From Sulfurospirillum arsenophilum NBRC 109478 (lineage in GTDB: Bacteria; Campylobacterota; Campylobacteria; Campylobacterales; Sulfurospirillaceae): a DNA stretch of 64,000 nucleotides. The position numbers and the translations under genes were made by a program. Under the pieces are notes generated by a model. The model was given only the letters and a program-made list of their open reading frames with translations, was not told the DNA's origin and did no database searches. Location: NCBI RefSeq assembly GCF_000813345.1, contig NZ_BBQF01000003.1, positions 479,742 through 543,741 of the forward strand, read 5' to 3'. Below are positions 1-6,743 of this stretch, in pieces; within the stretch, counting starts at the first letter, position 1, and the number at the start of each line of letters is the position of its first letter.

Positions 1-246
1 TTTGGCAATGTGAGCAAAACAGCAACTCTTTCGGCGATTCAAAGTATTACCGATTATGGTAAAGCAGGATTTGGTGGAGCGTGTCCACCTAAAGGGGATA
101 AAGCGCATCGCTATATTTTTACAGTGCATGCACTCAGTGTGGATAAACTTCCTTTAGATGCGTCTTCCATGCCAGCCCTTGTTGGCTTTATGCTAGGTGC
201 CAATACCCTTGCTAAAGCAACATTGGTTTCGTACTATCAACGCTAA
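1..246 (+). CDS. YbhB/YbcL-type PEBP (Raf-kinase-inhibitor-like) protein, C-terminal part
   Basis: The gene is cut by the left window edge; the reading frame is open from base 1, so the GTG at 10 is internal. The visible 81 residues carry the family signature: a Tyr-Gly-Lys-Ala-Gly-Phe-Gly-Gly stretch, CPPKGDKAHRY, then a hydrophobic strand and GANTLAKAT near the C-terminus. PEBP proteins of the bacterial YbhB/YbcL type are small soluble proteins of uncertain physiological role with an anion-binding pocket; the PPKGD and HRY motifs line that pocket. The family assignment is firm; the role is unknown. Confidence 0.85.
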   Translation, partial: FGNVSKTATLSAIQSITDYGKAGFGGACPPKGDKAHRYIFTVHALSVDKLPLDASSMPALVGFMLGANTLAKATLVSYYQR

Positions 247-255
247 GATGTGAAA

Positions 256-281
256 GCAAACGCCTAGAAAATGGCGTTTGC
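256..281. terminator. Hairpin between convergent genes
   Basis: Arms GCAAACGCC (256-264) and GGCGTTTGC (273-281) pair perfectly around an 8-nt loop. It sits between the PEBP stop and the DUF2798 stop. There is only a short TTTC run on the minus side, so termination is plausible but not strong. Confidence 0.45.
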
Positions 282-290
282 AGTAATATA

Positions 291-518
291 TCAAGGTATA
301 GACGCTATCTTTTGTGCTAGTTTTTGAGCAAAAGGAAAGACCATCAAAATAGTTGGAAATGCAATGGCATACGCGATAGCCCACGAATGAAACCAAATAC
401 TCAAAAAATGATTGACAACACCTATATTAATAAAGGTGATGGCCCCCGACATGATAAAACTCATGAAACCCGACATGATCAATGTTTGCACATAAAGAAG
501 ATATTTACTTGAAACCAC
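291..518 (-). CDS. DUF2798 family small membrane protein
   Basis: A 75-residue protein with two predicted membrane helices (about residues 8-33 and 45-70), matching the DUF2798 pattern of a Met/Ser-rich first helix (LIMSGFMSFIMSGAITFINIG) and a second helix after a Trp-rich turn (IWFHSWAIAYAIAFP). The start is a GTG at 518 with an AAAGGAAT ribosome-binding site six bases upstream. The start lies 2 nt after the stop of the upstream carboxymuconolactone-decarboxylase-like gene, so the two form an operon. Function of the family is unknown. Confidence 0.8.
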   Translation of the reverse strand: MVSSKYLLYVQTLIMSGFMSFIMSGAITFINIGVVNHFLSIWFHSWAIAYAIAFPTILMVFPFAQKLAQKIASIP

Positions 519-520
519 GG

Positions 521-907
521 CTATTCCTTTGATGTGTTGCGTTCATTAAAGACTTCTTTGGCGATAAAAAGCCCATTGAGTGCTGCTGGGAAACCTGCGT
601 AAACCGCCATTTGAATCATAATCTCAATGATCTCTTGTTGGCTACATCCTACATTTAATGCACCATGCACATGCACTTTGAGCTGTGGTGCGGCTGTTCC
701 CATGGCTGTGAGTGCTGCAACTGTAGCAATTTCTCTTGATTTCAGATCAAGTCCTTCTCGGCTATAAATATCACCGAAAGGAAATTCAATGAGCAAGTCA
801 GCAAAATCAGGGGCGATTTCGTTAAGGGCATTTATGACTTTTTCGCCTGCTTGTCCATCTATTTCTCCTAATTTTTCAAGTCCTATTTTATAACGTTCTG
901 ATTTCAT
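521..907 (-). CDS. Carboxymuconolactone decarboxylase (CMD/AhpD-like) family protein
   Basis: 128 residues, all-helical CMD fold. The hallmark segment is in the second half: [11 protein letters not shown] followed by the conserved [21 protein letters not shown]. It has a single Cys in that motif rather than the CxxC of AhpD, so peroxidase-partner activity of the AhpD kind is not indicated; proteins of this type act as decarboxylases or are uncharacterised. The ATG at 907 follows a strong GGAGGAAA ribosome-binding site. It is the first gene of a two-gene operon with the DUF2798 gene and diverges from a MerR regulator, which probably controls it. Confidence 0.85.
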   Translation of the reverse strand: MKSERYKIGLEKLGEIDGQAGEKVINALNEIAPDFADLLIEFPFGDIYSREGLDLKSREIATVAALTAMGTAAPQLKVHVHGALNVGCSQQEIIEIMIQMAVYAGFPAALNGLFIAKEVFNERNTSKE

Positions 908-922
908 TATTTCCTCCGTAAT

Positions 923-1010
923 TTGTATATTATATACAATAATTGTATGAAATTGTACAATGGCGAAACTTATTTGTATATTAATGACAAAATATGTATA
1001 CTATTGACAA
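923..1010. promoter_or_regulatory. Array of four TTGTATA-type dyads between CMD operon and MerR gene
   Basis: Four related 17-18 nt sites can be read: 923-939 (TTGTATA, TTA, TATACAA), 943-960 (TTGTAT...GTACAA), 974-990 (TTGTATA...TGACAA) and 994-1010 (ATGTATA...TGACAA). Starts are 20, 31 and 20 nt apart, about 2, 3 and 2 helical turns. The first dyad, read on the minus strand, contains TATAAT and would overlap the -10 of the CMD operon. The likely ligand is the divergent MerR protein; this is inference. Confidence 0.55.
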
Positions 1011-1039
1011 TTAATTTTGCATTGATGAAGGATTGCATT

Positions 1040-1345
1040 GTGTTTGAAGAACTTTTTGATCCAAAATTGGTCTCACAACTTTTAGTAAGTATCGGTGATG
1101 TTTCGGATGTAACAGGCATTGAGCAGAGAAAACTGCGCTATTGGGAAGAAAAAGGGATTATCAAATCATCGTGTACCAAAAATGGAGGCAATAGAAAGTT
1201 TGATTATATCAATATCAAAAAAATATTGCTGATCAAAGAGCTGCTAGATGAAGGTTTTACGCTGGAAGCTGCTGTTAATAAAGTTGAAACACGAATAAAA
1301 AATATCACAGAAACATTTGGAAAACTGCGAAACATTAACGCCTAA
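1040..1345 (+). CDS. MerR-family transcriptional regulator
   Basis: The N-terminal winged helix-turn-helix reads VSIGDVSDVTGIEQRKLRYWEEKGII, the classic MerR recognition region, followed by a basic wing and a short C-terminal coiled coil. There is no Cys cluster at the C-terminus, so it is not an obvious metal or redox sensor. The GTG at 1040 is preferred because GAAGGA lies 7 nt upstream; an in-frame ATG at 1025 lacks such a site. The gene diverges from the CMD/DUF2798 operon with a four-dyad array between them. Confidence 0.8.
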   Translation: MFEELFDPKLVSQLLVSIGDVSDVTGIEQRKLRYWEEKGIIKSSCTKNGGNRKFDYINIKKILLIKELLDEGFTLEAAVNKVETRIKNITETFGKLRNINA

Positions 1346-1423
1346 AATGATATAAAAGAGATAAAATAACTCTTATTAACTTTTTGTTTACGAAAGGTTA
1401 ATAGAGCGTTTAAACAACTACTC

Positions 1424-1518
1424 TATACTTTCACTACCAAGACAATTACCTCCTTTTTGTGAATAACTTAACAACTTTAAAAATCAGCTTCCAGATTGCC
1501 CGGTCTGGAAGCTTTTTT
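1424..1518 (+). ncRNA. Candidate small RNA with promoter and intrinsic terminator
   Basis: TATACT at 1424-1429 is a plausible -10; transcription from about 1436 would run some 80 nt to a strong intrinsic terminator: arms AGCTTCCAGA (1486-1495) and TCTGGAAGCT (1504-1513), then a T run to 1518. No open reading frame with a ribosome-binding site is present. The 5' part contains a pyrimidine-rich stretch (TTACCTCCTTTTTG) complementary to Shine-Dalgarno sequences, and the terminator loop is C-rich. It could instead be the 3' end of the merR transcript; no conserved family is recognised. Confidence 0.4.
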
Positions 1519-1538
1519 TATTTTTGACACGCAAAAAA

Positions 1539-1602
1539 AGCAAAGCTCTTTTTACTACGCTAGCCGCTGAGGCACTAAAGCTTGACGACAATGTCGTCAG
1601 AA
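1539..1602 (+). repeat. Interspersed hairpin repeat, copy 1
   Basis: Shares AGCAAAGC, ACTACG(C/T)TAGCC, GGC(A/G)CTAAAGCTTG and CAGAA with copies at 10708-10769 (minus) and 35790-35852. Its hairpin is GACGAC (1584-1589), AAT, GTCGTC (1593-1598). The stem sequence differs between copies while remaining paired. Confidence 0.6.
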
Positions 1603-1620
1603 TATTTTTCTTCACTATGT

Positions 1621-1626
1621 TATAAT
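1621..1626 (+). promoter_or_regulatory. -10 element very close to start codon
   Basis: A perfect TATAAT ends only 7 nt before the ATG at 1634, and no Shine-Dalgarno sequence is visible there. If used, transcription would start at or next to the ATG, giving a leaderless mRNA for the peptide-binding protein. Confidence 0.4.
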
Positions 1627-1633
1627 CCTTTCT

Positions 1634-3139
1634 ATGAAAACATTTTTACTCACCCTTCTTTTTTTTACATGTAATGTTGTAGCCAGTACGCTGCATCTCT
1701 CAATTTCAGCCAATCCTAGTCGCCTCAATCCTATTATTTCAACCGATAAAACCAGTTCGGATGTCGCGCAGTGGATCTTTAATGGACTCATCAAATACGA
1801 TAAAGATGCGAACATTATCCCAGATCTTGCGCAGAGTTACCACTTTGTGGACGATACAACTCTTATCTTTGAGCTCAGGCGTGATGTGAAATGGAGTGAT
1901 GGAGTCCCTTTTACCGCCAAAGATGTGCTTTTTACGTATGAAACAATTCTCTCCCCGAAAATCTTTACACCTTACTCCTCAGGCTTTACGCACATTTTAC
2001 ATGTAAAAATGATAGATGAGTTTACCGTCGAAGTGAAGTATAAATACCCGTACTTCAAAGCGCTCGAAGTGTGGATGATGGAAGTATTGCCAGAACATTT
2101 GCTGAAAAACGAAGCGGATTTGATGACGAGTAAATTCAACCAAAACCCACTTGGTACGGGACCTTATACATTAACGCAGTTTAATATCTCTAAAGATATT
2201 GTCTTAGATGCCAATCCGAACTATTTTATCCACAAACCTAACATTGGTCAGATCATTTTTCACTATTTGCCTGATCGTTCCGCAGAGTTTTTGATGCTCA
2301 AATCTAAAAGGCTCGATGTTGGTTCACTTTCACCGCTACAGTTAGAACGCCAGATTGATGAGGATTTTAGGGCGCATTATAGTATCTATGAAGACATTGC
2401 GCATAATTATTCGTACATGGGGTTTAACCTTAAATCGGAAAAGTTCAAAGACCCAAGGGTTCGAGAAGCGCTCTCTTTAGCGATTGATCGTCAAGAATTG
2501 GTCGATATTCTCTATTTTGGGCATGGAAAAGTCTGTACCGGCCCTTTTTTACCAGGAACGGGAGCCTTTAATGAAACTGTTAAGGCTCCAAAGCCCGACA
2601 TCGCAAGAGCCAAAGCGCTGCTGAAAGAAGCAGGGTATGATGATGCACATCCTTTTGTGTTTGAGCTGAGCACCAGTGCCAATGGTAGTGGAAGTTACTC
2701 CGCACAAATTCTCCAGCATCAGCTTAAAAAGGCAGGTGTGGTGATGAAGCTTCGCATTATGGAGTGGCAAGCGTTTTTAAATACGGTTATAACCCCTCAC
2801 AATTTTGAAGCCGTTTTAATGGGGTGGTCATTGGGGCTTAAGCCAGATGCCTACAGCATTTGGCACAGTGAATCTATGCGTAAAGGTGGGTTTAATTTCA
2901 TTGGTTATGAAAATGCTGAGGTTGATGAACTCATTAAAGATGCAGAAAAAATAGTCGATCAAGAAAAATTTGATGCACTCTACCAAGAAATTTTTGCCAA
3001 AATCGTTGCCGACAATCCTTATCTTTTTCTCGTTATCCCCAATTCTATAACGGTGGTCAATAAAGAGATTACTCCTGTGTCAACTTCGATAATTGGGGTT
3101 ATGCACAACGCCATTGACTGGATTAAACCAGAATTTTAA
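1634..3139 (+). CDS. Peptide/nickel-type ABC transporter substrate-binding protein (SBP family 5)
   Basis: 501 residues. A Sec signal peptide (residues 1-17, ending VVA-S) is followed by the family 5 solute-binding fold: LNPIISTDKTSSDVAQWIFNGL, DLAQSYHFVDDTTLIFELRRDVKWSDGVPFTAKDV, and later DPRVREALSLAIDRQELVD, all hallmarks of OppA/DppA/NikA proteins. It would bind peptides or a similar ligand in the periplasm. No permease or ATPase genes adjoin it, so it is an orphan binding protein here or works with a transporter encoded elsewhere. There is no lipobox. Confidence 0.9.
   Translation: MKTFLLTLLFFTCNVVASTLHLSISANPSRLNPIISTDKTSSDVAQWIFNGLIKYDKDANIIPDLAQSYHFVDDTTLIFELRRDVKWSDGVPFTAKDVLFTYETILSPKIFTPYSSGFTHILHVKMIDEFTVEVKYKYPYFKALEVWMMEVLPEHLLKNEADLMTSKFNQNPLGTGPYTLTQFNISKDIVLDANPNYFIHKPNIGQIIFHYLPDRSAEFLMLKSKRLDVGSLSPLQLERQIDEDFRAHYSIYEDIAHNYSYMGFNLKSEKFKDPRVREALSLAIDRQELVDILYFGHGKVCTGPFLPGTGAFNETVKAPKPDIARAKALLKEAGYDDAHPFVFELSTSANGSGSYSAQILQHQLKKAGVVMKLRIMEWQAFLNTVITPHNFEAVLMGWSLGLKPDAYSIWHSESMRKGGFNFIGYENAEVDELIKDAEKIVDQEKFDALYQEIFAKIVADNPYLFLVIPNSITVVNKEITPVSTSIIGVMHNAIDWIKPEF
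1996..2007. repeat. TTTACATGTAAA palindrome, in SBP gene
   Basis: Exact copy inside the substrate-binding-protein gene, read as Leu-His-Val-Lys. A one-mismatch copy lies at 1664-1675 in the same gene. Confidence 0.9.
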
Positions 3140-3159
3140 TTTTCATTTGTTCAAAACTG

Positions 3160-3168
3160 TGCTATAAT
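3160..3168 (+). promoter_or_regulatory. Extended -10 promoter of ompA-like gene
   Basis: TGCTATAAT matches the extended -10 form TGnTATAAT, about 50 nt before the ATG at 3219. Confidence 0.6.
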
Positions 3169-3218
3169 TTGATTCTTCACACATGAAATATTAGAAATAT
3201 TAGTTTAAAGGACAAAAC

Positions 3219-4229
3219 ATGAAAAAAACATTGTTTTCATTAGCGGCACTAGCATCTATGGCATTTGCAGCACCAACTGCATACAACTACGAGGTAACAC
3301 CAACTATCGGTGGTGTTTTGCCAGAGGGTAACCTTGATCTTAAAAATCAATTGACGTATGGTTTAAGATTTGGTATCAATCTTGACAATAACATTGTAAA
3401 CCAAATTGAACTTGGTTACGATAGAAGTGACAATGTTGATTACAAAAATGGTAGAACAGACAATACAGACTTCAATCGTTACTATGCAAACATCGTTAAA
3501 GAGTACAAACTTACTCCAGAAGCGGCATTGTATGCTTTAATCGGTCTTGGTTACGAAGATGTTAGCAATGTTCAACTTGAAAACAAAGACAGCATGTTTG
3601 CACAATACGGTGGTGGTGTAAAATATTGGGTAACTGATAATTTTGCACTTAAAGCAGAAGTACGTCATGCAGTTAAATTCCAAGGTGGCGACAACAACAT
3701 GTTCTACAGCCTTGGTTTTGTTATTCCTTTCGATGCTAAATCAGCTCCAGTTGCAGCAAAAGCAACTCCAGTCGCAGCTCCAGTTGTAGCAAAAGCAGCT
3801 CCAATTGATAGCGATGGTGATGGTGTTTACGATGACAAAGATAAATGTCCAAATACTCCAAAAGGTACCGTTGTTGATGCTGATGGTTGTACAAAAGTTA
3901 TCCGTTTACATGTAAAATTTGATTTCGATAAATCAACTGTAAAACCTGAATTCATGCCTGAAATTCAAAAAGTTGCAGACTTTATGAAACAAAACCCAGG
4001 TTACAATGTTGTTCTTGAAGGTCATACAGACTCAAAAGGTAGCGACGCTTATAATATGAAACTTTCAGATCAACGTGCAAAAGCAGTTGCAAAAGCACTT
4101 TCAACCCTTGGTGTCTCTGGTGCTAAAGTAACAACAGAAGCATACGGTGAGAGCAAGCCAGTTGCTACAAACGACACTGAAGCTGGCCGTACTGAAAACA
4201 GAAGAGTTGACGCTATTTTCAAAAAATAA
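3219..4229 (+). CDS. OmpA/OprF-family outer membrane protein (CadF-like)
   Basis: 336 residues. Signal peptide 1-17; an N-terminal beta-barrel of alternating amphipathic strands to about residue 180; an Ala/Pro/Val-rich linker; a calcium-binding thrombospondin type 3 repeat starting near residue 197 (DSDGDGVYDDKDKCPNTPKG with paired Cys); and a C-terminal OmpA peptidoglycan-binding domain (FDFDKSTVKPEF, EGHTDSKGSDAYN, AYGESKPVATNDTEAGRTENRRV). Architecture and length match Campylobacter CadF and Pseudomonas OprF. It anchors the outer membrane to peptidoglycan and may form a porin. AAAGGA precedes the ATG; abundant expression is likely. Confidence 0.92.
   Translation: MKKTLFSLAALASMAFAAPTAYNYEVTPTIGGVLPEGNLDLKNQLTYGLRFGINLDNNIVNQIELGYDRSDNVDYKNGRTDNTDFNRYYANIVKEYKLTPEAALYALIGLGYEDVSNVQLENKDSMFAQYGGGVKYWVTDNFALKAEVRHAVKFQGGDNNMFYSLGFVIPFDAKSAPVAAKATPVAAPVVAKAAPIDSDGDGVYDDKDKCPNTPKGTVVDADGCTKVIRLHVKFDFDKSTVKPEFMPEIQKVADFMKQNPGYNVVLEGHTDSKGSDAYNMKLSDQRAKAVAKALSTLGVSGAKVTTEAYGESKPVATNDTEAGRTENRRVDAIFKK
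3905..3916. repeat. TTTACATGTAAA palindrome, in ompA-like gene
   Basis: Exact copy at the start of the peptidoglycan-binding domain, read Leu-His-Val-Lys. Confidence 0.9.
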
Positions 4230-4241
4230 TTTAGGATTATA

Positions 4242-5057
4242 ATGAATTTACATATGGATTTAAGCTGGACAGTGATTGTCAATTTTGTCACTCTTTACGG
4301 GATGAAAGTACTTGCTTCTCTACTGATTTTTTTTATTGGTAAGAAAATAGCAGCTCTTTTAACAGCGATTGTTGTTAAAGGAATGCGTAAGTCAAAGATT
4401 GATGAAACCATTACCAGCTTTTTTTCCAATGTAATTTATTTTGGTCTTTTGGTGGTGATTATCCTAGCCGCACTTAGCAACCTAGGCATAAACACCACCT
4501 CTTTTCTAGCGGTTCTTGGAACAGCGGGTCTTGCTATTGGACTAGCGCTTCAAGGGACACTTTCTAACGTGGGTGCTGGTATCTTACTGGTATTTTTCCG
4601 TCCTTTTAAAATTGGTCATTCTGTGCAAGTTGCAGGAGAAAATGGCACGGTTGAAGAGTTAAATCTTTTTAGTGTCGTTCTTAAAACAGGTGATAATAAA
4701 CAAATTATTATTCCAAATTCTGCTGTCATTGGTAAAAATATTATCAATTTTTCCGCAAAACCTACCTCTCGTGTCGATTTAACCTTTAATATTGGTTATG
4801 AAGATGACCTACGTTTGGCAAAAGAGACATTGCAAGAGATTGTTGATAAAGAGTCAAAAGTCCTAAATGAACCTGCTCCATTTGTTGCTGTAAGCGAATT
4901 AGCGCAAACGAGTGTCAAACTTGTGGTACGTTTTTGGGTTAAAAATGAAGACTCTGCAACGGTGAGTTTTTCTATGACTGAGAAAGTGAAACTTGCTTTT
5001 GATGAAAAGAGGATAAGTATTCCTCATCCTCCATTATCTAATACTCCTGAGGCGTAA
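4242..5057 (+). CDS. mscS: Small-conductance mechanosensitive channel, MscS family
   Basis: 271 residues with three N-terminal membrane helices. The third is the pore-lining helix with the family Gly/Ala packing (LGTAGLAIGLALQGTLSNVGAGILLVFFRPF), followed by the beta-domain signature GTVEELNLFSVVLKTGDNKQIIIPNS. Length and layout match the minimal E. coli MscS rather than the larger MscK or YnaI types. It acts in the inner membrane as a safety valve during hypo-osmotic shock. It starts 12 nt after the ompA-like stop, with TAGGAT as a weak ribosome-binding site, so it may be cotranscribed. Confidence 0.92.
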   Translation: MNLHMDLSWTVIVNFVTLYGMKVLASLLIFFIGKKIAALLTAIVVKGMRKSKIDETITSFFSNVIYFGLLVVIILAALSNLGINTTSFLAVLGTAGLAIGLALQGTLSNVGAGILLVFFRPFKIGHSVQVAGENGTVEELNLFSVVLKTGDNKQIIIPNSAVIGKNIINFSAKPTSRVDLTFNIGYEDDLRLAKETLQEIVDKESKVLNEPAPFVAVSELAQTSVKLVVRFWVKNEDSATVSFSMTEKVKLAFDEKRISIPHPPLSNTPEA

Positions 5058-5861
5058 TTACTTTCCAAATACTTGTTGAATAATAGAGCTTCCGCTCGCC
5101 ATTGGATTGCTACGAAGTGCTTTTTCTTTCTCTGCAATCATATAGAAGAGTCCATCGAGTGTTTTTCGACCAATATAATCTTCAATATTTTCATCTCCAC
5201 TAGGAACGGCATCTCCCATTCCAAATCCTTTTGCAATAGACGAAGCTTGTCCTACCATAGCGTTATTGGAAATTCCTGATGTTGCACTGCTACCACCCGC
5301 AAACCCTTTGAGGCTTTGGTACGAACTCATGACTTGACTTTCACTCATACTCTCTTTAATAATCGGCATAATGGCACTCAGCAGTTTTGTTCCTGCTTTG
5401 GTTTTAAAGTAATCGGTTGCTGCGGTGTTGCTTCCATTTACGATCGCATTGGCATCTTCCACACTCATAGATGAGATCGTATCACTTAAAATGGAAGCCG
5501 TTTTAGGAACGGATTTGGTCGCTGCACTATTCATAGTTTTGACAAAATCATCCACATAGCTTTTGCCACCTAGTTTTTCAGCTGCTGTTGCTACTGGTTT
5601 CATGGAAGCTGGCAGAGGAATTTTCACAGCCGTATTGTTCAAATATCCGCCCTCTTTGCCCAGCAAAGAAACAGCTTGTTTTGCGCCAAGACTGAGAGCC
5701 TCTTTAACGCCTGACGTGGCACTGCTTTGTGACGTTGTACTGCTTGTAGTTGCACTTTTCTGAGTTGATGATGTTGCACTCACTGCTGTGTTAACAGCGT
5801 CTTGCCAGTTGGCAGCACAAAGCATAAGCGGAGCTAAAAGTATAAGACTTTTGGGTAACAT
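5058..5861 (-). CDS. DUF4197 family periplasmic protein
   Basis: 267 residues: a short signal peptide (cleavage near residue 17, LMLCAANW), a Ser/Thr-rich low-complexity stretch, then the DUF4197 region (GVKEALSLGAKQAVSLLGKEGGYLNN...IPLP, SILSDTISSMSVEDANAIVNG, ATDYFKTKAGTKL, and a C-terminal TLDGLFYMIAEKEKALRSNPM). The family is secreted and has no established function. AAGGAG precedes the ATG. It converges on mscS with no intergenic base: the two stop codons abut. Confidence 0.85.
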   Translation of the reverse strand: MLPKSLILLAPLMLCAANWQDAVNTAVSATSSTQKSATTSSTTSQSSATSGVKEALSLGAKQAVSLLGKEGGYLNNTAVKIPLPASMKPVATAAEKLGGKSYVDDFVKTMNSAATKSVPKTASILSDTISSMSVEDANAIVNGSNTAATDYFKTKAGTKLLSAIMPIIKESMSESQVMSSYQSLKGFAGGSSATSGISNNAMVGQASSIAKGFGMGDAVPSGDENIEDYIGRKTLDGLFYMIAEKEKALRSNPMASGSSIIQQVFGK

Positions 5862-5899
5862 GTATCTCCTTTTTAATGGTGTTGAAGTTATAATAGTAT

Positions 5900-5911
5900 T
5901 TTACATGTAAA
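5900..5911. repeat. TTTACATGTAAA palindrome, divergent intergenic
   Basis: Exact copy between the divergent DUF4197 and HAD phosphatase genes, 39 and 19 nt from their start codons. Confidence 0.9.
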
Positions 5912-5930
5912 AGAAGTATTAAGGGTGAAG

Positions 5931-6569
5931 ATGAAGACAATTTTATTCGATTTAGATGGTACATTGATCGACTCAACCGATGCAATTCTTGAGAGTTTTG
6001 GGGTAGCCTATGAAACCTTTGGACGACAAGTACCCGAGGATGAGCAGGTTAAAAAACTTATAGGGCATCCTCTGGATTTGATGTTTACAATGTTAGGTAT
6101 TGATGCCTTAGAAGCAAATGATTATGTCTTAGCATACAAAGAGCATTACAGACTTATTTCACGTAAAAAAACAACACTTTTACCCCTTGCCCTTGAAGCC
6201 ATTAGGCACGCTTCCAAAATTGCAACCTTAGGCATTGTAACCACAAAAACGGCACATTATTCGGAAGAACTTTTAGAGCATTTAGGGGTGATGCATCACT
6301 TCAAAATATTGATTGGAAGAGAGAGTGTCACATATCCCAAACCACATCCTGAGCCTATCCAAAAAGCGCTGTTTGCCTTGAATGCAGATCCTACGCAGAC
6401 ATGGATGATTGGCGATACGCCTATGGATCTTATCAGTGCAAAAGAAGCAGGAGTCCATGGCATAGGTGTTTTGTGTGGATATGGCACAAAGTTTGAGCTC
6501 GAAAAACACACTTCGCTTGTTGTTCATGATGCACTTGATGCTGTCAAAGTGATAGCACATCACGCATAG
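5931..6569 (+). CDS. HAD-family phosphatase (PpaX/Gph-like)
   Basis: 213 residues. HAD motif I is D7-L-D9-G-T with nucleophile D7; motif II Thr lies in LGIVTTKT; motif III is the KPHPEP segment near residue 137; motif IV is MIGDTPMDLISAKEAG. A helical cap lies between motifs I and II. Such proteins hydrolyse small phosphates (phosphoglycolate, pyrophosphate or nucleotides); substrate cannot be set from sequence. The ATG at 5931 has AAGG six bases upstream; a GTG at 5925 is less well placed. Confidence 0.85.
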   Translation: MKTILFDLDGTLIDSTDAILESFGVAYETFGRQVPEDEQVKKLIGHPLDLMFTMLGIDALEANDYVLAYKEHYRLISRKKTTLLPLALEAIRHASKIATLGIVTTKTAHYSEELLEHLGVMHHFKILIGRESVTYPKPHPEPIQKALFALNADPTQTWMIGDTPMDLISAKEAGVHGIGVLCGYGTKFELEKHTSLVVHDALDAVKVIAHHA

Positions 6570-6743
6570 TTTTGTTATATCTTTATCATATTTTTAGACT
6601 ATGATTTTGCGTAGGGCTTGGTTAATCTTAGTTTAAATCATAGGTGTTCAACTTTCATTTATGAGTTATTAAGAGAATGCCAAGTAGAATGAGAAACTCA
6701 TCAATCCAAAGAATGAATGAAAAAATAACACAAGGGGAATTTA

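Noticed and set aside
923..1039. Longer MerR protein starting at 923
   Set aside because: It would translate through the operator array and has no ribosome-binding site; the GTG at 1040 has one.
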